Assembly: GCA_032433765.1 (NCBI GenBank)
Contig: JAVIAB010000092.1
Span: 32,639,034-32,703,033 of the forward strand
Direction: 5' to 3'
From: Megaustenia siamemsis
Lineage: Eukaryota > Mollusca > Gastropoda > Stylommatophora > Ariophantidae
Length of the DNA: 64,000 nucleotides
Shown here piece after piece: positions 44,981-56,526 of the stretch (the stretch's first letter is position 1; every line of letters begins with the position of its first letter). The translations under genes were made by a program, and so were the position numbers. Under the pieces are notes generated by a model. It had not been told where the DNA came from. It searched no databases and saw only the letters and a list, made by a program, of their open reading frames with translations.

Positions 44981-46735
44981 ATAACAGGAGCGGATAAAGA
45001 CGCATAAATGAGTGAACGAGCAACAATACATTGATGTATTAGTGGATGAAGATAATAACAGGAGCGGATAAAGACGCATGAATGAGTGAACGAGCAACAA
45101 TACATTGATGTATTAGTGGATGAAGATAATAACAGGAGCGGATAAAGACGCATAAATGAGTGGACGAGCAACAATACATTGATGTATTAGTGGATGAAGA
45201 TAATAACAGGAGCGGATAAAGACGCATAAATGAGTGAACGAGCAACAATACATTGATGTATTAGTGGATGAAGATAATAACAGGAGCGGATAAAGACGCA
45301 TAAATGAGTGGACGAGCAAAAATACATTGATGTATTAGTGGATGAAGATAATAACAGGAGCGGATAAAGACGCATAAATGAGTGGACGAGCAAAAATACA
45401 TTGATGTATTAGTGGATGAAGATAATAACAGGAGTGGATAAAGACGCATAAATGAGTGGACGAACAAAAATACATTGATGTATTAGTGGATGAAGATAAT
45501 AACAGGAGTGGATAAAGACGCATAAATGAGTGGACGAACAAAAATACATTGATGTATTAGTGGATGAAGATAATAACAGGAGTGGATAAAGACGCATAAA
45601 TGAGTGGACGAACATACAGACATTAAATGAGTGGACGAGCAAAAATACATTGATGTATTAGTGGATGAAGATAATAACAGGAGTGGATAAAGACACATAA
45701 ATGAGTGAACGAGCAAAAATACATTGATGTATTAGTGGATGAAGATAATAACAGGAGCGGATAAAGACGCATAAATGAGTGGACGAGCAAAAATACATTG
45801 ATGTATTAGTGGATGAAGATAATAACAGGAGTGGATAAAGACGCATAAATGAGTGGACGAGCAAAAATACATTGATGTATTAGTGGATGAAGATAATAAC
45901 AGGAGCGGATAAAGACGCATAAATGAGTGAACGAGCAAAAATACATTGATGTATTAGTGGATGAAGATAATAACAGGAGCGGATAAAGACGCATAAATGA
46001 GTGGACGAGCAAAAATACATTGATGTATTAGTGGATGAAGATAATAACAGGAGTGGATAAAGACGCATAAATGAGTGGACGAGCAAAAATACATTGATGT
46101 ATTAGTGGATGAAGATAATAACAGGAGTGGATAAAGACGCATAAATGAGTGGACGAACAAAAATACATTGATGTATTAGTGGATGAAGATAATAACAGGA
46201 GTGGATAAAGACGCATAAATGAGTGGACGAACATACAGACATTAAATGAGTGGACGAGCAAAAATACATTGATGTATTAGTGGATGAAGATAATAACAGG
46301 AGTGGATAAAGACGCATAAATGAGTGAACGAGCAAAAATACATTGATGTATTAGTGGATGAAGATAATAACAGGAGCGGATAAAGACGCATAAATGTGTG
46401 GACGAGCAAAAATACATTGATGTATTAGTGGATGAAGATAATAACAGGAGTGGATAAAGACGCATAAATGAGTGGACGAGCAAAAATACATTGATGTATT
46501 AGTGGATGAAGATAATAACAGGAGCGGATAAGGACGCATAAATGAGTGAACGAGCAAAAATACATTGATGTATTAGTGGATGAAGATAATAACAGGAGCG
46601 GATAAAGACGCATAAATGAGTGGACGAGCAAAAATACATTGATGTATTAGTGGATGAAGATAATAACAGGAGTGGATAAAGACGCATAAATGAGTGGACG
46701 AGCAAAAATACATTGATGTATTAGTGGATGAAGAT
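44981..46735. repeat. 74-bp variant of the satellite, about 23 units
   Basis: Same unit as the 57-bp form but with TAACAGGAGCGGAT inserted before AAAGACGCATAA in place of AAAGACATTAA. Two interruptions (about 45608 and 46230) carry a 27-bp unit (ACGAACATACAGACATTAA). Confidence 0.95.
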
Positions 46736-48480
46736 AAAGACATTAAATGAGTGAACGAGCAAAAATACATTGATGTATTAGTAGATGAAGATAATAACAG
46801 GAGTGGATAAAGACGCATAAATGAGTGGACGAACATAAAGACATTAAATGAGTGGACGAACATAAAGACATTAAATGAGTGGGCGAACATAAAGACATTA
46901 AATGAGTGAACGAGCAAAAATACATTGATGTATTAGTGAATGAAGATAAAGACATTAAATGAGTGGACGAACATAAAGACATTAAATGAGTGGACGAACA
47001 TAAAGACGCATAAATGAGTGGACGAACATACAGACATTAAATGAGTGAACGAGCAAAAATACATTGATGTATTAGTGGATGAAGATAATAACAGGAGCGG
47101 ATAAAGACGCATAAATGAGTGGACGAACATAAAGACATTAAATGAGTGGACGAACATAAAGACATTAAATGAGTGAACGAGCAAAAATACATTGATGTAT
47201 TAGTGGATGAAGATAATAACAGGAGCGGATAAAGACGCATAAATGAGTGGACGAACATAAAGACATTAAATGAGTGAACGAGCAAAAATACATTGATGTA
47301 TTAGTGGATGAAGATAATAACAGGAGTGGATAAACGTAAGACGCGTAAATGAGTGGACGAACATACAGACATTAAATGAGTGAACGAGCAAAAATACATT
47401 GATGTATTAGTGGATGAAGATAATAACAGGAGTGGATAAACGTAAGACGCGTAAATGAGTGGACGAACATACAGACATTAAATGAGTGGGTGAACATAAA
47501 GACATTAAATGAGTGAACGAGCAAAAATACATTGATGTATTAGTGGATGAAGATAATAACAGGAGTGGATAAATGTAAGACGCGTAAATGAGTGGACGAA
47601 CATACAGACATTAAATGAGTGGGCGAACATAAAGACATTAAATGAGTGAACGAGCAAAAATACATTGATGTATTAGTGGATGAAGATAATAACAGGAGCG
47701 GATAAAGACGCATAAATGAGTGGACGAACATACAGACATTAAATGAGTGAACGAGCAAAAATACATTGATGTATTAGTGGATGAAGATAATAACAGGAGC
47801 GGATAAAGACGCATAAATGAGTGGACGAACATAAAGACATTAAATGAGTGGACGAGCAAAAATACATTGATGTATTAGTGGATGAAGATAATAACAGGAG
47901 CGGATAAACGTAAGACGCGTAAATGAGTGGACGAACATACAGACATTAAATGAGTGGGCGAACATCAAGACATTAAATGAGTGGGCGAACATAAAGACAT
48001 TAAATGAGTGGACGAACATACAGACATTAAATGAGTGGACGAACATACAGACATTAAATGAGTGGACGAACATACAGACATTAAATGAGTGGGCGAACAT
48101 AAAGACATTAAATGAGTGAACGAGCAAAAATACATTGATGTACTAGTGGATGAAGATAATAACAGGAGTGGATAAACGTAAGACGCGTAAATGAGTGGAC
48201 GAACATACAGACATTAAATGAGTGGGCGAACATAAAGACATTAAATGAGTGAACGAGCAAAAATACATTGATGTATTAGTGGATGAAGATAATAACAGGA
48301 GCGGATAAACGTAAGACGCGTAAATGAGTGGACGAACATACAGACATTAAATGAGTGGGCGAACATAAAGACATTAAATGAGTGGACGAGCAAAAATACA
48401 TTGATGTATTAGTGGATAAAGATAATAACAAGAGTGGATACACGTAAGACGCGTAAATGAGTGGACGAACATAAAGACAT
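46736..48480. repeat. Mixed 74-, 57- and 27-bp units, including a CGTAAGACGCG variant
   Basis: Irregular interleaving of long units with short units (ATGAGTGGACGAACATAAAG plus ACATTAA). From 47330 several long units carry TAAACGTAAGACGCGTAAAT. This is the transition zone of the satellite. Confidence 0.93.
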
Positions 48481-49045
48481 TAAATGAGTGGACGAGCAAA
48501 AATACATTGATGTATTAGTGGATAAAGATAATAACAGGAGTGGATAAACGTAAGACGCGTAAATGAGTGGACGAACATAAAGACATTAAATGAGTGGGCG
48601 AACATAAAGATATTAAATGAGTGGGCGAACATAAAGATATTAAATGAGTGGGCGAACATAAAGATATTAAATGAGTGGGCGAACATAAAGACATTAAATG
48701 AGTGGACGAACATGAAGATATTAAATGAGTGGGCGAACATAAAGATATTAAATGAGTGGACGAACATGAAGATATTAAATGAGTGGACGAACATAAAGAT
48801 ATTAAATGAGTGGACGAACATAAAGACATTAAATGAGTGGACGAACATGAAGATATTAAATGAGTGGACGAACATAAAGATATTAAATGAGTGGACGAAC
48901 ATAACGACATTAAATGAGTGGATGAACATAAAGATATTAAATGAGTGGACGAACATAAAGACATTAAATGAGTGGATGAACAAAAAGATATTAAATGAGT
49001 GGGCGAACATAAAGATATTAAATGAGTGGGCTAACATAAAGACAG
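48481..49045. repeat. 27-bp core units, about 18 copies
   Basis: ATGAGTGGACGAACATAAAG plus ATATTAA or ACATTAA, with GGGCGAAC and CATGAAG variants. This shortest unit corresponds to the two ends of the 57-bp unit, as if the latter arose by insertion of about 30 bp. Confidence 0.95.
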
Positions 49046-49465
49046 AAAGAAAGTCATTTACAAGAGTAGACTTTTTAAAAAAGCCATTTTCAACAGTGGA
49101 CATGTATAGACCACAGCCATCTATAGTTTTACTAAGGACTGCAGGCAGGAAAATCTCAGAATAACACAAAGTTTGTGACGCCTTCATCTATGCGAGCTAT
49201 AGACATCTATCGTTATTTTATCCCCAACCACCACTGCTCGCAAGACAGATAACGTTACAAACCTTGGGTGATTCCTTTCAACCTGCGACCGTTAGCAAAC
49301 TATAGATGGCTGCTTGGATAGACTAATGAGAAAGACATTTACAAGACCAGGCTAACCAACAGATATTTTAAAATTGAAATTCCAGCTTGACACATTCATG
49401 AGCAGAATGGTTTTTATTCATTCGTGTAGGCAAACTAACAAGAGGACAAAGAGGTATATAGGTAG
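49046..49465. other. No gene seen
   Basis: Unique sequence right of the satellite. No motifs. Confidence 0.45.
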
Positions 49466-49740
49466 AGGAAGCTGCGGTAGATCAGTGGCTATTGTGGAGG
49501 TCGGGTTCACTCTTCCGAACAACCAACATCTTCTTCAATAAAGTGGGTAATACAGTCCCCCCCACCCTCCCCCTCCTTGGGATGAAGACCGTTTGTCGAA
49601 ATGCTGATCACTTCACCTTCAAGTCCTCCCCCCCCCCCAAAAAAAAAAAAAAACCACCATATTCTCAACATAGTTCGGCTTTTGCTTTCCTTTTGATCTT
49701 TTTAACTTTCACTTCGTGTAAACATTCCGCTACGACCTAG
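49466..49740 (+). other. tRNA-like head plus hammerhead-like motif; possible short retroelement
   Basis: GAAGCTGCGGTAGATCAGTG has an A-box look and GGTCGGGTTCACTCTTCC a weak B box. At 49581-49602 GATGAA-GAC-CGTTT-GTC-GAAAT follows, then homopolymer C and A runs. The head matches 376-405. No family was identified. Confidence 0.3.
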
Positions 49741-50507
49741 TAAAAAGGAGATGAATTAGTGAGAAGGTGGATGTGAGCAAGAACAATGAAGGCTATTGCT
49801 GAGCCACCCGAAAGAGCATCATGACTAAGCCAGGACATATCGACAATCCAAAATAATCCGAAGCTCAGACAATTAGAGAAGCAAAGCCATTTTAGACTGT
49901 TGCCACCACGAAAAGGACATTAATATGCTAGGTTCAAGCTAAGACAGTCATGTGCGACAGGGTGTGAGCAGTAGGTTCGATCAGGAGTGGTTGGACAGAA
50001 TACATTTATTCACAGATGGCTGTGTTAACTTTCTGTGCGGTTTCGTCTTATGTCTTTTGGCGTGTGCTGAGACTGATATGATGGGGACTACAGCTACCTT
50101 TCTTTGTTTGGGGGAGGAAATAGTAATTCGGATGATTCCACTGGCACGGGCGCAATTGTGGATTTTAATTCGTTTGCAGTGATACCGGGGCATCCATAAC
50201 CATAACCATAACGTTTATTGCGAGCCATCGAGTTCAGTAGGTGGTCGATGCCTGGGATTCATGACCCAAGCATGACCACACCTCACCCCTCCTAGAGCGT
50301 CACGAGGGCGAAACACGTGCTCGCGACGATGTCTTCTGATGATGATCATAGAGCTTCCGGCTACGAAGCTCTGTATAAAGAGTTCCCTATTATTATTTCT
50401 CCTAAAGAGATGTACCAAGGATTTCTTCATAATTATGGAGTCAGAGTCATGATGGTGAAGTCATGAAGTTGAACTAAAAATGGTGGAGTCATAAATAAAG
50501 TTGGAGT
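49741..50507. other. No gene seen; possible element scrap near 50290-50330
   Basis: GTCACGAGGGCGAAACACGT then GCTCGCGACG resembles, in base order, a segment at about 56315-56360 (GGCGAGGTGTTGAAACACAT then GCTCGAC), so a shared old repeat is likely. A 76-residue frame at 49952-50182 begins with HLFTDG, RNase H-like but too short to call. Confidence 0.3.
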
Positions 50508-50520
50508 CGTGAAGTTGTAG

Positions 50521-50781
50521 GGAGCCGCGATAGCTCAGTGGTTAGTGAACTGGACTACACAGGACAAGGGGTAGGTTTCGATCCCTACCGACGGCTTCCG
50601 GGTTCACCCAGCCTTAAATGGGTACCGGATTTTTTTCTGGGAAAGTAAAGCAGCACGGGCGTAATACCGACCACATCACCCCAAAAATCATGTGCTGAAG
50701 GTCTGTAAAATATAGGGTCACTAACACCATATTTCCCTATACACCATTTGGCGTGACAGGGGTACTTTACATTTTTTTTTA
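50521..50781 (+). mobile_element. SINE-A, complete, with 13-bp TSD
   Basis: CGTGAAGTTGTAG at 50508-50520 and 50782-50794 flanks the element. It starts GGAGCCGCGATAGCTCAGTG, has B box GGTTTCGATCC (one extra T), the core TGGGTACCGGATTTTTTTCT, and ends GGGGTACTTTACATTTTTTT. Full length is 261 bp. Confidence 0.95.
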
Positions 50782-50794
50782 CGTGAAGTTGTAG

Positions 50795-51028
50795 TCAATA
50801 TGGTGGCGTCAAGATGTCGGGGATCCTAGAGTTTGAGTTATAATAATCGAGTCATGAAGTCGACCTTTTTAAAGTCAGTGTGAACAGCACAGTTGAAGTC
50901 GATATAAACAGAAGATTCAGAGTAGATTAAGTCAGTGGGAAAACATTAGAAAAGACCTAATCTAATGATCAGAAAAAAAAAAAAATATATATATATGTAT
51001 AATAATGTAAAATGTAAATGTGAAAATA
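50795..51028. other. No gene seen
   Basis: Unique AT-rich sequence with a short A run and (AT)n at about 50969-50995. Confidence 0.4.
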
Positions 51029-51040
51029 AGAGTCAGAATC

Positions 51041-51423
51041 TTCTTCTTCTTTCCCTCCTCATTTAAAATCAGCGTCGAGGGGAGATATAATTTACGGTCT
51101 TTTGCTATTCTGTTCGCCTCTGCTGCTGTTATGTTTTCTAGTGTTTCTAGTATTCCGTCCATCTATCTTTTTCGTGGTCGACCTTTGGGTCTGGTATTCT
51201 CGCAATGTTTATTAAGGGCTCGTTGTATTGCGTTTTGATTTTTCTGCTGAGTCACATGACCAAACCATTTTATCTGTTGTCTCTTTATATATTCTATGGC
51301 GGGGGGTATTCCTAGCTTTTACTTAGTTCTTCATTTCTGATCTTATCTCTCAGACTGTTTCTTGTCATTCGTCTGATACATTTAATCTTAGTAGAGGTTA
51401 TTTTACTTGTTGTTCTTGCATCC
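51041..51423 (-). mobile_element. LINE-beta 3' fragment with 12-bp TSD
   Basis: AGAGTCAGAATC at 51029-51040 and 51424-51435 bounds a 383-bp insertion. On the minus strand it begins in the region encoding VRRMTRNSLRDKI, passes IKRQQIKWFGHVTQ, then ETLENITAAEANRIAKDRK and YLPSTL, and ends AAAGAAGAAGAA. The frame is broken by one shift. Both ends are precise, so this is a bona fide insertion. Confidence 0.92.
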
Positions 51424-51435
51424 AGAGTCAGAATC

Positions 51436-51935
51436 GGTTATGTAAAAATAGAAGAATCAAAGAAGGTATCAGTGACAAACAAAATTAGAGGGAGATAGTC
51501 GATCAATGTAAAGATAATAGAGTGAATTTTGGAGAACTAAAAATATGGAAAATGTATTATTGGTAAGAGTGAAACATGAGAAGTCTAATATTAGAAGAAT
51601 CAGAATTTGGCCTGGGAAGGCGTCAGTTAAATAATTGACATTACAATTCGACATTCGCGGACACAGCGCTGAGAAAAGGCAATAACGTTTTGTTAGCCGA
51701 TCTTGATATCACTTCCAGTCATTAATTGTTCTGAGAAGCCTGGCGACCCAAATATAACTTCGGTAACTTAAGAGAAGGCGGTTATCAGATCGATCATACG
51801 GTTTTTATTATTGATTATTCGCAATCAATGGCCTGTAACTTCTTGGTATTGTGTTTTAAGGTTCCTTGTTGAATGTAAGCTTATTTAGGCCTCAAGCGAC
51901 ATACCATCGGTTTCACCACTGTTATTTTCACCTCT
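51436..51935. other. No gene seen
   Basis: Unique sequence. Nothing recognised. Confidence 0.4.
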
Positions 51936-52047
<112 letters not shown>

Positions 52048-52199
52048 TTTTGGGTATCTCATCATATCTTTCTCCATTGTTGTATATCCCTCATTTTATG
52101 AGTTCTTCTTGTTAGCTTATTTAAATATATTTATATGTCTTTGTAATTGTTCTTGATACATTATATCTCCACATATATTATCTTTGTTTTTACTGTCGG

Positions 52200-52341
52200 T
52201 GATGAAATAAAATATCAGACCCAATCACCCTGCGGCGACTGCATTGGACAAGCCGGAACCATTGGACATGCGGCCTTTATTCTGCGATCCTGCAATTCCC
52301 TCGAGCAGACTCCAGTAATGGGAAAATGCCGTCAAGATAGT
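52200..52341 (+). other. Possible host exon, cysteine-rich, function unknown
   Basis: An open stretch of about 47 codons, more GC-rich than its flanks, reads DEIKYQTQSPCGDCIGQAG, then TIGHAAFILRSCNSLEQTP, then VMGKCRQDS. The cysteine order (CxxC, then C, then GKC) is loosely like an extracellular disulfide module such as a thrombospondin type 1 repeat, but key Trp and Arg positions are not convincing. ATATCAG before ACCCAATCACC could be a splice acceptor; no good donor is visible at the 3' side. It could equally be a chance frame or an element relic. Confidence 0.25.
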
Positions 52342-53052
52342 TTTTTTTTCAATACATGATCTCTCTTTTTTAGTTTTTGCACTCAGTTTCTCTTACTATT
52401 TTCCTTTGTTTTCTCCTTTATCTCTTTCGTTTCATTCCAATTACTTGGTTTCCTATTTTCTTTTATTTTGTCTTTATTTATTCATTTTAATTTGGCCCTT
52501 TTTATAATTTCTCTCCATTTTTAATGTCCCTATCTTATTCTCTCTCTTTCTATATTGTCATTCTCTTTGTATTCTGCCTTTCTCGTTCCCTTCCTTTATT
52601 TATTAAATCAACCTTCCTGAAATGATGTAAACAATCACTATCGTATTCTAACATTCTCTTTTTTGTGTTTCTGATGTCTCTATTATTTTTTCTCTCAGTC
52701 TAACACGTCATCTTATCTTCTTTCCTTCTCTTATTCCTCTCTTATTCCTATTCCTTCTACATCGTCGACCGCTCAACAAGTGTAATTGCAACTATTTTAA
52801 TGTGTTTAATACCCACATCAGTGCTTGCATATTTCGAATTCAAGCTCAATTACACCAGCGCTCACTTTACTTTGTTGTCTCTTCTTCTCTTTCTTGTACA
52901 CCAGCACATTGTTTCATTTAATCCCTTTGCCAGATCAGTTTGATGTGTGCTCCTTATGAATCATGCACAAAAAGCAGTGGAATGCGCTGCTCCAGCAAAC
53001 TCGGAATAACCAGCTATTTATACAGCTCCACACTTCTCATTTGCTCACCTTC
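52342..53052. other. T-rich stretch, no gene seen
   Basis: Strong pyrimidine bias on the plus strand (TTTCTCTTACTATTTTCCTT type) from 52360 to 52760. No frames or repeats. Confidence 0.5.
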
Positions 53053-53752
53053 CAGAACATATTTAAGGCCTTCCTCACAACATATTTAAGGCCTTCCTCA
53101 CAACATATTTAAGGCCTTCCTCACAACATATTTAAGGTCTTCCTCACAACATATTTAAGGCCTTCCTCACAACATATTTAAGGTCTTCCTCACAACATAT
53201 TTAAGGTCTTCCTCACAACATATTTAAGGCCTTCCTCACAACATATTTAAGGTCTTCCTCACAACATATTTAAGGTCTTCCTCACAACATATTTAAGGTC
53301 TTCCTCACAACATATTTAAGGTCTTCCTCACAACATATTTAAGGCCTTCCTCACAACATATTTAAGGCCTTCCTCACAACATCTTTAAGGCCTTCCTCAC
53401 AACATATTTAAGGCCTTCCTCACAACATATTTAAGGCCTTCCTCACAACATATTTAAGGTCTTCCTCACAACATATTTAAGGTCTTCCTCACAACATATT
53501 TAAGGCCTTCCTCACAACATATTTAAGGTCTTCCTCACAACATATTTAAGGTCTTCCTCACAACATATTTAAGGTCTTCCTCACAACATATTTAAGGTCT
53601 TCCTCACAACATATTTAAGGCCTTCCTCACAACATATTTAAGGCCTTCCTCACAACATATTTAAGGCCTTCCTCACAACATATTTAAGGCCTTCCTCACA
53701 ACATATTTAAGGCCTTCCTCACAACATATTTAAGGCCTTCCTCACAACATAT
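53053..53752. repeat. 23-bp satellite, about 30 copies, two alternating variants
   Basis: Unit ACATATTTAAGGCCTTCCTC plus ACA. Units differ almost only at GGCCTT versus GGTCTT; the C form contains the palindrome AAGGCCTT. One unit has ATCTTTAAG. Runs of each variant suggest block-wise homogenisation. Confidence 0.97.
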
Positions 53753-54079
53753 ATAATCCGGGACAACATTCATGACAGAAGCGTCAACATTTTCTAGTGG
53801 TGTCGTGCTTTAAAATTTTTTTTTTATTTGTTGGGTGCTGTGAAAATTACAAATAAATGTAACGGAAAGACAGCGGACTCATAGTTTACTTTCGAATAAT
53901 AAATTCAGCTACTAAATTCAGCTGTAAATTAAAACATATGTTAGTAAACGATTTCGTTAAGAATTTAAGGTTAAGCCCTAACTGTTGACTAGGACCATAT
54001 TTGACGAGATAATTGTAATACTACAGTCATTCCATGGTATAAGAAGTATTTTCCTGGCGCATTTGTTTTCAAATGCACC
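53753..54079. other. No gene seen
   Basis: AT-rich unique sequence. Confidence 0.4.
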
Positions 54080-54480
54080 TAATTTATTTTATATTTCTTT
54101 AGCTATTTTCAAGTTCTCGCATAGATAAGAAATGGCGAATAATGCCTTTGATTTATAAATCTGAGAATTGATTTTATGCTTTGCAATTTTGATTTTCATG
54201 TTTTCATGGTTTCTGGAAGTCGCTACTACCTTTTCTGTTCTGATTCTAATTTCTTTCTTTATGTCTCCTACTTGATCTATGCAGCTTCCAAGAAATACGG
54301 AGTGGTTTACTTCTTCCACTACTTTTTCTTCAAGGTGTATTTGTTTCTTCTAGTCGAATTGTATTTTTTATTTCTTTCCTATTTTCTTGATTGATCTCAA
54401 ATCCTATTTTACTTGCTGTTGATGACAGGGCATTTGCTTTTTCTTACATCGCGTTCATGTTGCAAATGATAAGAGTTATG
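54080..54480 (-). pseudogene. Possible degraded LINE reverse transcriptase fragment
   Basis: A 76-residue frame contains VFLGSCIDQVGDIKKEIRIR, parallel in position and spacing to YLGxxIDxxGxxxxEIxxRI of other LINEs here (54848, 17058). Sequence beyond is frameshifted. No tail is identified. Confidence 0.45.
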
Positions 54481-54604
54481 TTGTCTACAAAAATAAAGGC
54501 CTTCTAATTGAGACTCAAGTAACTATTTGCTGCCTTTGTTACTGGTACAAGATTTCTGCACTATTAAGTCGAGTGTATAACATATATAAGAACTTATATA
54601 TGTA

Positions 54605-54731
54605 AAAAAAAAAATAAATAAAATACCCCCGTCACACTAAGTGGCGTATAGGGAATATGATGTTAATGACCATAAATTTTATAGACCTTCGACACATGAT
54701 TTTTGGGGTAATGTGGTCGGTATTACGCCCG
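54605..54731 (-). mobile_element. SINE-A 3' half, truncated
   Basis: Tail and part of the core on the minus strand (GGCGTAATACCGACCACATT, AATCATGTGTCGAAGG, GTGTGACGGGGGTATTTTA). It ends abruptly at 54731 where LINE sequence begins. Confidence 0.88.
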
Positions 54732-54840
54732 AACTGGTATGTATTGGTGGGCAAATGATGGAAAGAACAGGCCGTTTTGAATATCTTGGATCATTGATAA
54801 CAAATGACGGAAAGACTCCCAACGAGATCAAAATAAAGTT
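54732..54840 (+). pseudogene. LINE reverse transcriptase scrap, related to LINE-alpha/delta
   Basis: Encodes CIGGQMMERTGRFEYLGSLI then TNDGKTPNEIKIKL, the post-catalytic region that in the next element is written again (NYLGSNIDKEGG). The repeat of the same protein region in two sequence versions shows that two LINE fragments are joined here. Confidence 0.7.
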
Positions 54841-55392
54841 GCATATAACTATAAATTATCTGGGCAGTAATATAGATAAAGAGGGAGGAACAGAAAATGA
54901 TACCAAAATAAGGATATCAAAAGCTACAGGAGCTTTCACTGCACTGGGAAACACATGGAAATCCAAAGAAATTAGGTTAAATACAAAAAATAAAAATTTT
55001 AAACTCAAATGTTAAGTCGGTTCTATTATATGGCTGTGAAACATGGAGAACAACAAAATTGACAATCACGAAGATACAGACTTTCATTAATGGATGCTTA
55101 CGCAGAATAAAAGGATGGAAATGGCAGGACAAAATCACTAACATAGAATTATGGAAATGTACCAGTCAAATACCAGTGGATAAAGAGATACAGCGAAGAC
55201 GATGGCGCTGGATAGGACACACACTACGGAAGCCAACTGAGAGTATTACACAACAGGCCCTTTTTTTTGGAATCCCCAGTGGAAAAGACAAGAGGAAGAC
55301 CAAGGAATTCTTGGAGAAAATAGATAGAAGCAGAGATGAAGATGATGGGGAAGACATGGAATGATCTTAAAAGAATGGCAAAAAAACAGAAC
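54841..55392 (+). pseudogene. LINE-gamma reverse transcriptase C-terminal part
   Basis: INYLGSNIDKEGGTENDTKI, then KATGAFTALGNTWKSKEIRL, a frame break near 55000, SVLLYGCETWRTTK, FINGCLRRIKGWKWQDKI, and RRRWRWIGHTLRKPTESITQ. After an 8-T run (about 55261) the meaningful frame shifts: GRPRNSWRK, a stop, IEAEMKMMGKTWNDLKRMAK. This C-terminal layout is typical of RTE-like LINEs. The gene is broken by two shifts and a stop. A SINE-A follows directly at 55393. Confidence 0.85.
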
Positions 55393-55650
55393 GGAGCCGC
55401 GATAGCTCAGTGGTTAGTGAACTGGACTACAAAGGACAAGAGGTAGGGTTCGATCCCAACCGATGGCTTCCGTGTTCACCCAGCCTTTAATGGGTACCGA
55501 ATTTTTTCTGGGAAAGTAAAGCGGCCCGGGTGTAATACTGACCTCATTACCCCAAAAATCATGTGTCGAAGGTCTGTAAAATTTATGGTCACTAATACCA
55601 TATTACCTATACGCCACTTGGCGTGACGGGGGTACTTTACTTTTTTTTTT
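55393..55650 (+). mobile_element. SINE-A, full length
   Basis: GGAGCCGCGATAGCTCAGTG, B box GGTTCGATCCC, core TGGGTACCGAATTTTTTCTG, end GGGGTACTTTACTTTTTTTT. Both promoter boxes match Pol III consensus well. No clear TSD; the left flank is LINE-gamma and the right flank a 48-bp repeat. Confidence 0.93.
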
Positions 55651-55840
55651 TATAACCTACGGTATAGGCCCTATATCAATCAGGAGTTATCCCATTCCAT
55701 AACCTACAATATAGGCCCTATATCAATCAGGAGTTATCCCATTCCATAACCTGTAATATAGGTCCTATATCAATTAAGCATTCATTCCATTCGATAACCT
55801 ACAATATTGGCCCTGTATAATTTAGGCGTTTACCCCATTT
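55651..55840. repeat. ~48-bp repeat, about 4 copies
   Basis: Unit CATAACCTACAATATAGGCC then CTATATCAATCAGGAGTTATCCCATTC. Contains the near-palindrome ATATAGG-G-CCTATAT. Copies decay to the right. Confidence 0.88.
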
Positions 55841-56526
55841 CAAGGGTCTCTCAGAGATGGAGAAGGTGGTCTATATGGCTGAAGAATAAAGGCCACATAA
55901 TACAGTCGCTATGAGGCGTTCAAGCCAAAGCTTTTAATCCATCATTTAATAAATATTTAAAAAAAAACAATTTGATATAGGCATTGTCAGTTCGACCACA
56001 CGTAGAGAGGCCTGCCACGTTACGATTATTTGATAGGATGACAGTGCATCGGTAAACTTTGCTTTCGGGAAAAAAAACACAGTATGCTATCTCGTATATC
56101 TATATATAAAACAATAACTCGTAAAATGTGAATAATCGGTAAATGTTTCCTTATCTTTGTAACCGAGTACCCTACTCTATGGAGATCAATATATAAATTC
56201 CTAAGCTGGTACGATTACTCTTTAATCCTTTCCCTACAGCCTGCCCTTGATATTGTTGATTTTCTTAATTCTCGCGTCAGTCTGTGCCCTTTCCCTGGGA
56301 GACGAGGACTGGTTATCAATAGAAGGCGAGGTGTTGAAACACATGCTCGACTGGGCACAACTTCATCAGATCTGACCAGCTTCTCCTACAATACTCGATA
56401 TACTATAAACGTTGTCGTTAGGTACAAGAAAACAATACACAAAGTATTCCTGTGTGCACGTCAACAGCGTTCACAGTGGAAATGATAATCTGGTGTTTCA
56501 CAAAGAAACTATGTAAACTATGAAGT
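55841..56526. other. No gene seen
   Basis: Unique sequence; GGCGAGGTGTTGAAACACAT near 56323 resembles about 50290. Nothing else. Confidence 0.35.

Noticed and set aside
38427..45026. 2199-residue minus-strand frame of 19-residue repeats (SSSTNTSMYCCSSTHLMSL)
   Set aside because: The 57-bp unit is a multiple of three and stop-free in this phase, so the frame is automatic. No signal peptide, promoter, non-repeat coding part or codon-level constraint is seen.
49952..50182. 76-residue frame beginning HLFTDG, similar to an RNase H start
   Set aside because: The match is limited to a few residues; no further RNase H motifs in any frame nearby.
50521..50595. Looks like a tRNA gene (good A and B boxes)
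   Set aside because: No proper cloverleaf acceptor pairing, a SINE body follows, and a target duplication marks it as SINE-A. The same applies to 55393, 7031 and 1474.
52147..52359. Whole 70-residue frame as a complete small secreted protein
   Set aside because: The hydrophobic N terminus is encoded by T-rich low-complexity DNA like the surroundings; only the Cys-rich part stands out, and that is listed separately with low confidence.
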